Origin: Dyella_A sp035685805 | GTDB lineage: Bacteria; Pseudomonadota; Gammaproteobacteria; Xanthomonadales; Rhodanobacteraceae | Assembly (NCBI RefSeq): GCF_035685805.1 | Contig: NZ_DASSAB010000025.1 | Span: 1-64,000, forward strand | Direction of reading: 5' to 3' | Length of the DNA stretch: 64,000 bases | In this document: piece after piece, positions 10,626 through 18,246 of the stretch | How positions within the stretch are numbered: position 1 is the first letter of the stretch | How the letters are laid out: the number at the start of each line of letters is the position of its first letter | Notes under the pieces: model-generated | Told to the model about the DNA's origin: nothing | The model's input: the letters and a program-made list of their open reading frames with translations, nothing else | The model's database searches: none | Position numbers and translations under genes: made by a program

Positions 10626-11528
10626 TCAGTCGGCCGGCGCGGCCGCGATGCGCGCTTGCCGGGCGGCGGCAATTCGCGCGCGGATCGCGGGCATCGCCGC
10701 CAGCGCCGCCCGCTCGCCCTCGAGGATCGCCTGGTTCTTCTGCGCAAAATCGGTGGCGCCGATCTCGCTCACGTGCGGCCGGATCACCACGTCGGCGCGG
10801 GCCAGCTCCTGCGCACCGAGCGTCTGGCCCATGATGCTGATCGACTGGTTGACGATGCCCACCATGCCGTCCGGATTGCGCCCGTTGGCCCGGCTGGAGA
10901 TGTCCACTGCGATCACGAGGTCGGCGCCCAGCTGGCGCGCGGCGTCCACCGGCACCGGGCTGGTGACGCCGCCGTCGACATAGTGCAGCAGGCCGATCGC
11001 GACCGGCTCGAACACGCCGGGAATGCTGCACGAGGCGCGCACCGCTTCGCCGGTGTTGCCGCGGGTGAACACGGTGCGGCGACCATTTTCGAGCTCGGTG
11101 GCCACGGCGGCGAACGGCTTCTTCAGACGCTCGATCGGCGTGTGGTCCAGCTGCGTGTTGATGTAGTCCTGCAATGCCTGGCCACGCACGAGGCCACCGG
11201 AGAACAGCCGCACGTCGCGCAGGCGAGACTCGTCCAGCGCCAGCGCGGCCTGCTGCAGGGCGAACCCGTCCATGCCGCCGGCGTACAGGGCGCCGACCAC
11301 GCTGCCGGCGCTGGTGCCGGCCACCACGTCGATGGCGATGCCGTTGGCCTGCAGCATCTTGATCACGCCGATATGCGCGAAACCCTTGGCCGCACCGCCG
11401 CCCAGCGCCAGCCCGATCCGCAGCCTTGCTGCGGGCGGCGAGGGAGCGGCCGGACGCGGCGCCTGACCGGCGCAGGCAGCGAGCGCGAGGCAGGCGAACA
11501 GCAGCCGGAGCAGGCGGCGGGGCGACAT
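10626..11528 (-). CDS. Patatin-like phospholipase lipoprotein (RssA-like)
   Basis: A 300-aa protein. The leader ends in LALAAC with C19 as the likely lipidation site, so it is probably a periplasm-facing lipoprotein. Patatin motifs are complete: oxyanion GGGAAKGFAHIGV (about 43-55), nucleophile S73 in GTSAGS and the catalytic Asp in DGGVTSPVPV. It would hydrolyse acyl esters of phospholipids. The start MSPRRLL at 11528 lies 35 bases after fbp on the same strand. No ribosome site is strong, so it may depend on fbp transcription. Confidence 0.88.
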   Translation of the reverse strand: MSPRRLLRLLFACLALAACAGQAPRPAAPSPPAARLRIGLALGGGAAKGFAHIGVIKMLQANGIAIDVVAGTSAGSVVGALYAGGMDGFALQQAALALDESRLRDVRLFSGGLVRGQALQDYINTQLDHTPIERLKKPFAAVATELENGRRTVFTRGNTGEAVRASCSIPGVFEPVAIGLLHYVDGGVTSPVPVDAARQLGADLVIAVDISSRANGRNPDGMVGIVNQSISIMGQTLGAQELARADVVIRPHVSEIGATDFAQKNQAILEGERAALAAMPAIRARIAAARQARIAAAPAD

Positions 11529-11563
11529 CAGCGGCGCCCAGGCGGACGTGGCAACGACATCGC

Positions 11564-12595
11564 TCAGCCGGTCGCGCCGTCGGCGGCGAGGTGGTAGCGG
11601 GTGGCGATCTCCACTTCCTGCTTCGAGCCCAGGAACACCGGCACGCGCTGGTGCAGCGCGGTCGGCTGCAACTCCAGGATGCGTGCGCGTCCGGTGGTGG
11701 CGGCACCGCCGGCCTGTTCCACGATGAACGCCATCGGGTTGGCCTCGTACATCACGCGCAACTTGCCGCCCTTGGCCCGGATCTTGGCGTCCAGCGGATA
11801 GAAGAACACGCCGCCGCGGGTGATGATGCGGTGCACGTCGGCCACCATCGAGGCGACCCAGCGCATGTTGAAGTCCTTGCCGCGCGGGCCCTCGGTGCCG
11901 GCCAGCAACTCGCCCACGTAGCGCTGCATCGGTGCCTCCCAATGGCGCTGGTTGGACATGTTGACGGCGAACTCGGCGGTCTCCTCGGGGATGCGGATGT
12001 CACGCCGGCTCAGCACGAAGCTGCCGACCTCGCGATCCAGCGTGAACTCGTGCGTGCCGTGGCCGAAGGTCAGCACCAGCACGGTAGCCGGGCCGTACAC
12101 CACGTAACCCGCCGCCAACTGTTCGGTGCCCGGCTGCAGGAAATGCTCGGCCTTGGGCACGGTGACGCCGTCGGGGCAGCGAAGGATCGAGAAGATCGTG
12201 CCCACCGAGATGTTCACATCGATGTTCGAGCTGCCGTCCAGCGGATCGAACAGCAGCAGGTGATTGCCTTTCGGGTACATGTCCGGAATCTGCTGCGGAT
12301 CTTCCATCTCTTCCGAGGCGCAGGCGGCCAGCTGGCCGCCCCAGGCGTTGGCCTCCAGCAGGATCTCGTTGGAGATCACGTCCAGCTTCTTCTGCGCCTC
12401 ACCCTGCACGTTGATGCTCTGCGCGCCGTCGCTGCCGGCCATGCCGAGCACGCCGCCCAGCGCGCCCTTGTTGGTGGCCACCGCAATGCGCTTGCAGGCC
12501 CGCGCCACCACCTCGATCAGCAGCGACAGCTCGGCGTTGACGTGGCCGGCGCGGCGTTCCTCGATCAGGAACTGGATCAGCGAAACGGGCTTCAT
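11564..12595 (-). CDS. fbp: Class I fructose-1,6-bisphosphatase
   Basis: A 343-aa gluconeogenic enzyme that hydrolyses fructose-1,6-bisphosphate to fructose-6-phosphate. The metal-binding signature LLFDPLDGSSNIDVNISVGTIF is intact, and the C terminus carries ILELQPTALHQRVPVFLGSK, as in class I enzymes. Length fits (about 335). The start MKPVSLIQFL at 12595 follows GGAG by six bases. It heads a minus-strand run with the patatin and S9 peptidase genes. A 9-bp inverted repeat at 12686-12709 lies in the divergent promoter region. Confidence 0.97.
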   Translation of the reverse strand: MKPVSLIQFLIEERRAGHVNAELSLLIEVVARACKRIAVATNKGALGGVLGMAGSDGAQSINVQGEAQKKLDVISNEILLEANAWGGQLAACASEEMEDPQQIPDMYPKGNHLLLFDPLDGSSNIDVNISVGTIFSILRCPDGVTVPKAEHFLQPGTEQLAAGYVVYGPATVLVLTFGHGTHEFTLDREVGSFVLSRRDIRIPEETAEFAVNMSNQRHWEAPMQRYVGELLAGTEGPRGKDFNMRWVASMVADVHRIITRGGVFFYPLDAKIRAKGGKLRVMYEANPMAFIVEQAGGAATTGRARILELQPTALHQRVPVFLGSKQEVEIATRYHLAADGATG

Positions 12596-12685
12596 GGCAT
12601 CTCCATGGCAAGAGGGATCCGCCATTCTCCCGGCTGCCGCCAGGAGACGCCAGCGCAGACGCGAGCCAGCCCTCGGTCTGCCCGC

Positions 12686-12709
12686 CTGCTGACAGCACGG
12701 TGTCAGCAG
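12686..12709. promoter_or_regulatory. Perfect inverted repeat in the fbp / DJ-1-like intergenic region
   Basis: CTGCTGACA and TGTCAGCAG are separated by 6 bases. The repeat lies 91 bases upstream of fbp and 42 bases upstream of the divergent DJ-1-like gene. Its size and place suit a repressor operator serving either promoter. No regulator is identified. Confidence 0.45.
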
Positions 12710-12750
12710 CCCGGCGGCATGCTTGGCCTTCATCCACGGAGGGCATGCCC

Positions 12751-13365
12751 ATGCGCGATACGGTCTACGTTCTGGTGTTCGACGGTTTTGCCGACTGGCA
12801 GGCGGCGCTGGCGCTGTGCGAGGTGCGCCGGCCTGGCGACTGGCAGGTACGGACGCTGGGCTTCAGCGGCGCGCCGGTGGTCTCGATGGGCGGGCTCACG
12901 GTGCAGCCGGATGCATCGCTGGCCGAGCTGGCGCCGGATCGCGCGGTGTTGTTGATCGTGCCCGGCGGCCACCTTTGGCTGCGCGGCGAGGGTGCGGTGG
13001 CGGTGCAGCGCCTGCGTCAGGCGCATGCCGCCGGCGCCACCGTGGCGGGTATCGACACCGGCGTCGTGCCGCTGGCGCGTGCCGGGCTGCTCGACCACGT
13101 GCGCCATACCGGCAACTGGCCCGGTCAGCTGAATGAGGTAGCAGGCTATGCCGGTGAAGAGCAGTACGACGCCGACGTGCTGGCGGCCAACGACGGTGGC
13201 GTGATCACCGCCAGTCACCTTGGCAGCGTGGAATTTGCCCGCGAGGTGATCCGCACGCTCGATCTGTACGGTCCCGCCGATCGCGAGGACTGGTTCCGCC
13301 TGTTCAAGCACGCCCAGCTGCCATCGTGGTGCACGGGCGAATCGCCGGCCGGGGCGGTCGTGTGA
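12751..13365 (+). CDS. DJ-1/PfpI-family protein with substituted active-site residues
   Basis: A 204-aa protein of the class-I glutamine amidotransferase-like fold. Family landmarks are VLVFDGFADW near the N terminus, VLLIVPGG at 67-73, and the nucleophile-elbow region VAGIDTGVVPLARAGLLD. In YoaZ-like relatives the elbow is AICG and the N-terminal motif is FADWE. Here the elbow Cys position is D102 and the Glu position is Q17, so the usual Cys-Glu pair appears lost. The start at 12751 is chosen over 12745 because the GGAGG site then has 8-base spacing. Its stop overlaps the next start (GTGA). Confidence 0.8.
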   Translation: MRDTVYVLVFDGFADWQAALALCEVRRPGDWQVRTLGFSGAPVVSMGGLTVQPDASLAELAPDRAVLLIVPGGHLWLRGEGAVAVQRLRQAHAAGATVAGIDTGVVPLARAGLLDHVRHTGNWPGQLNEVAGYAGEEQYDADVLAANDGGVITASHLGSVEFAREVIRTLDLYGPADREDWFRLFKHAQLPSWCTGESPAGAVV

Positions 13366-13544
13366 GCACGCGCCTGGATCGCCTGCTGCGGGCATATCGG
13401 CCGCTCTACCTGCGCGGCACGCTGATCGAGGGCGCCGTGCCGCCGCTCGTTCGGGCAGCGCACACCGCGGAGCGGCCGACGCGACTCAGCCTGCTGGCCT
13501 GGGTCGCGCTGGTGCTGCCGCGCCGCAGCCGGGGCTTGCGGTGA
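13362..13544 (+). CDS. 60-aa conserved-looking small protein, translationally coupled
   Basis: It begins at a GTG that overlaps the DJ-1-like stop (GTGA, 13362-13365) and ends at a TGA that overlaps the next GTG start (13541-13544). The protein starts MSTRLDRLLRAYRPLYLRGTLIEGAVPPLVRAAHTAERP and is basic, with a short hydrophobic stretch, LSLLAWVALVLP. The double overlap argues that it is translated. No family is recognised. Confidence 0.55.
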   Translation: MSTRLDRLLRAYRPLYLRGTLIEGAVPPLVRAAHTAERPTRLSLLAWVALVLPRRSRGLR

Positions 13545-14323
13545 GCGCGCGGGCGGTGCCCCATGCGGGCGTGCTTGAGCTGCGGCAGTACACGTTGCGG
13601 CCAGGGCAGCGCGAGCGGCTGGTCGCGCTGTTCGAGCGTGCCTTCGTCGAGTCGCAGGAAGCGCTCGGGATCGTGCTGCCCGGGCAGTTCATCGATGCCG
13701 GCGACGCCGATCGCTTCGTCTGGCTGCGTGGCTTGGGTGATCTGGCCTCGCGCGCCAAGGCGCTCGCTTCGTTCTACGACGGCCCGGTGTGGCACGCCCA
13801 TCGCGACGAAGCCAACGCCACCATGATCGACTCGGACGACGTGCTGCTGCTGCGTCCGCTGCGGCCGCTCGAACTGGGCGGCCCGGTGCGCCCGCCAGCG
13901 GGCACGTCGGCGGCCGCGGGCCGGGTAGGGGTGATGATCTGCCCGCTGCGCGCCGGCACTGCCCGTGCGGTGGCACGCGCCTTCGAGACCGGTCCCGGCC
14001 CGCGGCTGGAGGCTCACGGAGCACGCGTGCTGGGCACCTACGTGACCGAGCCGGGGCAAAACGATTTTCCGCGCCTGCCGGTGCGCGAGGGCGAGCCGGT
14101 GTTCGTGTGGTTCGCCGGGTTCGAGGATGCGCCAGCGTGCCATCGCTGGCAGCACGCGATCGCGACCGACGAGGCCACCGCCACAGCGTTTGCGCAGTGG
14201 CAGCGCCGGCTCGACGGCCCGCCGCAGTATCTGGATCTCATCCCCACGCCGCGCTCGCTGCTGCGCGGTGGATGTTCCGCGGCCGCGACGGGCGGCATGC
14301 CGGACAGTTCCGCCACCGTGTGA
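13541..14323 (+). CDS. NIPSNAP-family protein
   Basis: A 260-aa cytoplasmic protein. It begins at a GTG overlapping the upstream stop. The N-terminal VLELRQYTLRPGQRERLVALFE is the typical start of a NIPSNAP dimeric alpha/beta-barrel domain. FVWLRGLGDLASRAKALASFYDGPVW follows, and a second, shorter copy begins near residue 130 (GVMICPL ... FVWFAGFED). NIPSNAP domains are ferredoxin-like and their role in bacteria is poorly defined. Coupling to the DJ-1-like and 60-aa genes suggests one function shared by all three. A GST gene follows 35 bases downstream. Confidence 0.82.
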   Translation: MSARAVPHAGVLELRQYTLRPGQRERLVALFERAFVESQEALGIVLPGQFIDAGDADRFVWLRGLGDLASRAKALASFYDGPVWHAHRDEANATMIDSDDVLLLRPLRPLELGGPVRPPAGTSAAAGRVGVMICPLRAGTARAVARAFETGPGPRLEAHGARVLGTYVTEPGQNDFPRLPVREGEPVFVWFAGFEDAPACHRWQHAIATDEATATAFAQWQRRLDGPPQYLDLIPTPRSLLRGGCSAAATGGMPDSSATV

Positions 14324-14358
14324 AACCATCCGTCTTCCATCCAACGAGGGAACGAACC

Positions 14359-14991
14359 ATGACTGCAGTGCCCCGCGTCACTTTTTTCTACGCTCCCCAG
14401 ACCCGCGCTGGCGGCACGCTGGCCCTGTTCGAGGAGCTGGGCGTCGATTTCGACCTGCATCTGCTCAGCCTCAAGGACGGCACGCAACGCGCGCCGGAGT
14501 ACCTGGCGATCAATCCCATGGGCAAGGTGCCGGCGATCGTGCACGACGGCGCGCTGGTGGCGGAGCAGCCGGCGGTGTTCATCTACCTCGCCGACTTGTA
14601 TGCCGACAAGGGTCTCGCGCCGGCGATCGGCGACCCGCTGCGCGGGCCCTACCTGCGCTGGATGGTGTTCTATGGCTCGTGCTTCGAGCCGGCGGTGGTG
14701 GACCGGGCCATGAAGCGCGAGCCGGCGGCACCGTCCACCTCGCCCTACGGCACCTGGGAGCAGGTGCTCGGCGCGCTCACCGCGCAGCTGTCTTACGGGC
14801 CCTACCTGCTGGGCGAACGTTTCACCGCGGCGGATGTGCTGTGGGGCACGGCGCTCAACTGGACGACCAAGTTCCAGCTGGTTCCGGAGTCGCCGGTAAT
14901 CCGCGGCTACATTGACCGCGTGCTGGCCCGCCCCGCGATGCAGCGCGCCATGGCCAAGGATGCCGAGTTCGCGGCGCAGCAGTCGCCCTGA
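14359..14991 (+). CDS. Glutathione S-transferase family protein
   Basis: A 210-aa soluble protein. The thioredoxin-fold N-terminal domain (about 1-82) includes NPMGKVPAIVHDGALVAEQPAVFIYLAD, in which cis-Pro and the glutathione-binding E/Q-P motif are conserved. An all-helical C-terminal domain contains YLLGERFTAADVLWGTAL. It would conjugate or reduce substrates with glutathione; the specific substrate is unknown. It has its own ribosome site (CGAGGGAACG) and lies 35 bases after the NIPSNAP gene, so it may belong to the same operon. Confidence 0.92.
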   Translation: MTAVPRVTFFYAPQTRAGGTLALFEELGVDFDLHLLSLKDGTQRAPEYLAINPMGKVPAIVHDGALVAEQPAVFIYLADLYADKGLAPAIGDPLRGPYLRWMVFYGSCFEPAVVDRAMKREPAAPSTSPYGTWEQVLGALTAQLSYGPYLLGERFTAADVLWGTALNWTTKFQLVPESPVIRGYIDRVLARPAMQRAMAKDAEFAAQQSP

Positions 14992-15106
14992 GGGTGGGGT
15001 TGCCGCCGCGCGCCCGGTCACAGCCGCGCGGGCGCCGAGCGGCGCCGGCGCACCCGCATGACCTGTGTCGCAAGCGCTGGGACGGCGCTGCCGGCATCAT
15101 GCGCGG

Positions 15107-15811
15107 ATGCGCCGCGCCGACCGCCTGTTCCTCATCATCCACGCCTTGCGCGGGCGCCGTACCGCGCTGCAGGCGCGCTCGCTGGCCGAGACGCTGGGCG
15201 TCTCGTTGCGCACCGTCTACCGCGACGTGGCCGACCTGCAGCGCTCCGGCGTGCCGATCGAGGGCGAGGCCGGAGTCGGTTACGTGCTGCGCAAGGGCGC
15301 GGACATCCCGCCGCTGATGTTCACGGCCGATGAGCTGGAGTCACTGGTGGTGGGCACGCGCTTCGTGCGCGCGTTCGCCGGCGATCGCCTGGCCGGCGGA
15401 GCGCAGGCCGCGCTGATGAAGATAGAGGCGGTGCTGCCGCCGGAGCTGCGCGAGCGTTCCTCGCGCACGCGCATCTATGCGCCGGTGTGGCGCGACGCCC
15501 ATCAGGCCGCCTTCGCCGCACGCATCGACCAGCTGCACGCGGCGATCGAGGAGCGGCGCGTGCTGCGCCTGACCTACCGCGACGAATCCGGCCGCGCCAG
15601 CAACCGCGAGATCGAGCCGCTGTGCCTGGCGTTCTGGGGCGGCGCCTGGACGCTCGGCACCTGGTGCCGGCTGCGTGCGGACTTCCGCAACTTCCGCCCC
15701 GACCGCATCGACGCGGTGTCCGACACCGGCCAATGTTTCACCGAGCGACCGGCGACCAACCTCGACGCCTACCTCACGGCCATGCGCTCCTACTACGCCG
15801 GCATGGATTGA
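15107..15811 (+). CDS. WYL-domain transcriptional regulator (YafY family)
   Basis: A 234-aa regulator. The N-terminal helix-turn-helix (about 1-60) reads RRADRLFLIIHALRGRRTALQARSLAETLGVSLRTVYRDVADL, typical of the DeoR-like/HTH_11 heads of YafY proteins. A WYL sensor domain follows, with RRVLRLTYRDESGRASNREIEPLCLAFWGGAWTLGTWCRLR. These bind small ligands or nucleic-acid fragments and act as repressors or activators. The start at 15107 begins the HTH; 14 more codons are open upstream. Targets are unknown; the GST gene upstream is a candidate. Confidence 0.9.
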   Translation: MRRADRLFLIIHALRGRRTALQARSLAETLGVSLRTVYRDVADLQRSGVPIEGEAGVGYVLRKGADIPPLMFTADELESLVVGTRFVRAFAGDRLAGGAQAALMKIEAVLPPELRERSSRTRIYAPVWRDAHQAAFAARIDQLHAAIEERRVLRLTYRDESGRASNREIEPLCLAFWGGAWTLGTWCRLRADFRNFRPDRIDAVSDTGQCFTERPATNLDAYLTAMRSYYAGMD

Positions 15812-15873
15812 GACTGGCAACGGGCGCAATCTCTGCCAAGATCATCGGCTGATCCTGCGGAGGGAACGCATCA

Positions 15874-17649
15874 ATGAAGTACCTGCTGGGCGGCCTGCTG
15901 GCCGCGGCACTGAGCTTTGCCGCCAGCGCGGCGCCGACGAGCAATGCGGACGGCCGGTTTCGCGACATCTACACCCAGGAGTGGGCCTGGCGAAGCGGAC
16001 AGAGCGGGATCAGCAGTTCCGGCGAAAGCCAGCCGGGCGATGGCCGGCTGGACAGTGTCGACCCCCTCGCGCAGCAGGCGCGGCTGGAGAAGTGGCAGGC
16101 GGTGCTGGACCAGCTGGACGCGATCGAGCCGGCGGCGCTGTCGCCCGGGGCGCGCGTGAACTACGCCATCTACCACGCGCAAATCGCCAACCTGCTTGCC
16201 GCGCAGCAGTTCAAGACGTGGCAGATGCCGTTCAACAGCGACTCGTCGTTCTGGGGCGACATCGGCTACCAGCTGCACGGCGACCAGCTGCGCAGCGCGG
16301 CCGACTACCAGCGTTATCTGGACCGGCTGGGCCAGATCCCCGCGTATTTCGATCAGCAGATCGACAACATGCGCGCCGGCCTGAAGCGCGGCTTCAGCGT
16401 GCCGCGGGCGGTGCTCGACGGACGCGATGTCTCGATCGCCGCGGTAGCGACCCTTGCCGATCCCACCGACAGCACGTTCTATGCGCCGTTCAAGCAGCTG
16501 CCGGCCGGCTTCACCGCCGAGCAGGCCCAGGCGCTGCAGGGCGAGGCGCTGCGGCGCGTGCGGGACGACGTGATCCCGGCCTACCAGCGTCTGCTCGCCT
16601 TCTTCCGCGACGAATACGTGCCGCAGGCGCGCACGACCCTGGCCGCCGAGGCGTTGCCGGACGGGCGCGCCTTCTACCGCCAGCAGATCCGCGAGTACAC
16701 CACGCTCGACCTCGACCCCGAGGCGATCCACCAGACCGGCCTGGAGCAGGTGGCGAAGATCCACGCGCGGATGCTCCAGACGATGCACGACACCGGCTTC
16801 AAGGGCAGCTTCGCGCAGTTCCTGCACTTCCTGCGTACCGATCCCCGGTTCTACGCCAGGACGCCCGAGGAACTGCTGATGCGCACGGCGTGGGTGGCCA
16901 AGCAGGTGGACGGCCAGCTCGGCAAGTTCTTCGGCCGGCTTCCGCGCCAGCGCTTCGCGATTGTGCCGGTACCGGCGGACATCGCGCCGTACTACACCTC
17001 CGGCCGGGGCGGCGCCGATGCCTACCTGGTCAACACCTACGATTTGCCGTCGCGCCCGCTGTACAACATGCCGGCACTCACCCTGCACGAGTCCGCCCCC
17101 GGCCATGCGCTGCAGCTGGCGCTGGCGGCCGAGCAGAGCGGGCAGCCGCCGTTCCGGCGCAACAGCTACATCTCCGCCTATGGCGAGGGCTGGGGACTGT
17201 ACGCGGAGTACCTGGGCAACGAAATGGGCATCTACGCCACGCCTTACCAGCGCTTCGGCTACCTCACCTACCAGATGTGGCGTGCGGCGCGACTGGTGGT
17301 GGATACCGGCATCCACCACGATGGCTGGACGCGCCAGCAGGCGATCGACTACCTGACCCAGAACACCGCGCTGTCCGACCGCGAGATCGCCAACGAAGTC
17401 GACCGCTACATCAGCTGGCCCGGGCAAGCGCTGTCCTACGAGATCGGTTACCTGAAGATCCTGGAGCTGCGTCGCAGGGCCGAGCAGGCACTGGGCGACC
17501 GCTTCGACCTGCGTGCCTTCCACGACACCGTGCTGCAGCTCGGCTCGGTGCCGCTGCCGGTGCTGGATAAGCGCATCGATCGCTTCATCGCCGACGGCGG
17601 TCCTGAGCCGGATTTCAACTGCGATTGCAAGGGCCGACCGGCCGGCTGA
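15874..17649 (+). CDS. DUF885-family putative metallopeptidase, exported
   Basis: A 591-aa protein with a Sec signal (residues 1-19, cleavage at ASA). The DUF885 body carries the zinc-type motif LHESAPGHAL (H405, E406, H411). Further conserved segments are RRNSYISAYGEGWGLYAEYLGNEMG and QALSYEIGYLKI, as in family members of similar length (about 590). The family resembles zinc carboxypeptidases of the Taq type and probably acts on peptides in the periplasm. AGGGAACG near 15860 provides the ribosome site. It stands alone and converges on the DUF2235 accessory patch. Confidence 0.9.
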   Translation: MKYLLGGLLAAALSFAASAAPTSNADGRFRDIYTQEWAWRSGQSGISSSGESQPGDGRLDSVDPLAQQARLEKWQAVLDQLDAIEPAALSPGARVNYAIYHAQIANLLAAQQFKTWQMPFNSDSSFWGDIGYQLHGDQLRSAADYQRYLDRLGQIPAYFDQQIDNMRAGLKRGFSVPRAVLDGRDVSIAAVATLADPTDSTFYAPFKQLPAGFTAEQAQALQGEALRRVRDDVIPAYQRLLAFFRDEYVPQARTTLAAEALPDGRAFYRQQIREYTTLDLDPEAIHQTGLEQVAKIHARMLQTMHDTGFKGSFAQFLHFLRTDPRFYARTPEELLMRTAWVAKQVDGQLGKFFGRLPRQRFAIVPVPADIAPYYTSGRGGADAYLVNTYDLPSRPLYNMPALTLHESAPGHALQLALAAEQSGQPPFRRNSYISAYGEGWGLYAEYLGNEMGIYATPYQRFGYLTYQMWRAARLVVDTGIHHDGWTRQQAIDYLTQNTALSDREIANEVDRYISWPGQALSYEIGYLKILELRRRAEQALGDRFDLRAFHDTVLQLGSVPLPVLDKRIDRFIADGGPEPDFNCDCKGRPAG

Positions 17650-17652
17650 AAC

Positions 17653-18246
17653 TCAGCGGGGCGCAACTGGAACGTACTGACCGCGCTCGCCGTACCGCCT
17701 GCCGCGGGTCTCGACGTTCGCGCACAGGCGCCCGCCGCACAGGGTGACGTCGGCGCGGTTGTAGGCCTGCAGCAACTCCGCCGGCAGTCGGTTCTGCTCG
17801 ATAACCCCCGCGTAGTGCAGCGACAGCCAGGCGCCGCCGGCCAGCAGCAGCGCCAGGCAGACCGCCACGGCAGCCACTGTCTTCCACAGCAACAGCCGGT
17901 GCAGTCGCTGCAGCCGGTCGATCTGGCTACCAAGCCTGAGCGCGGCTGTCTCCAGCTCGTTGCCGGCACGCTGCAGTCGTTGCTGGTATTCCTGCACCGG
18001 CCGCTCAAGGCCGCCGCCCAGCCGGTCCATCACCAGCCCCGGCAGCGCGTGCAGCGAGCCGTCGGCCGACTGCCGCACGATCGCCGGCACCTGCTGGCTG
18101 AGCCGCTCCAGCTCGCCCGAGTGCGTGCGCAGGCGCAGTTCGATCTCCCCGCAGCGGCGGTCAAACTGCTCCATCAGGACGGCGGTCTTGCTGATCAGGC
18201 TGGCCAGCTCCGCCGGCTGCATCGCGCCCGACACGGAGGCGCTCAT
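17653..18246 (-). CDS. Coiled-coil, single-TM protein coupled to the DUF2235 effector
   Basis: A 197-aa protein of unknown family. The N-terminal 115 residues are amphipathic and helical (QPAELASLISKTAVLMEQF, then ELRLRTHSGELERL). One membrane segment follows (about 122-143, WKTVAAVAVCLALLLAGGAWL). The C-terminal domain of about 55 residues contains two Cys (VTLCGGRLCANV) and would lie in the periplasm. The start at 18246 overlaps the DUF2235 stop (ATGA), so translation is coupled. It could anchor, deliver or neutralise the effector; nothing in the sequence decides between these. Confidence 0.7.
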   Translation of the reverse strand: MSASVSGAMQPAELASLISKTAVLMEQFDRRCGEIELRLRTHSGELERLSQQVPAIVRQSADGSLHALPGLVMDRLGGGLERPVQEYQQRLQRAGNELETAALRLGSQIDRLQRLHRLLLWKTVAAVAVCLALLLAGGAWLSLHYAGVIEQNRLPAELLQAYNRADVTLCGGRLCANVETRGRRYGERGQYVPVAPR

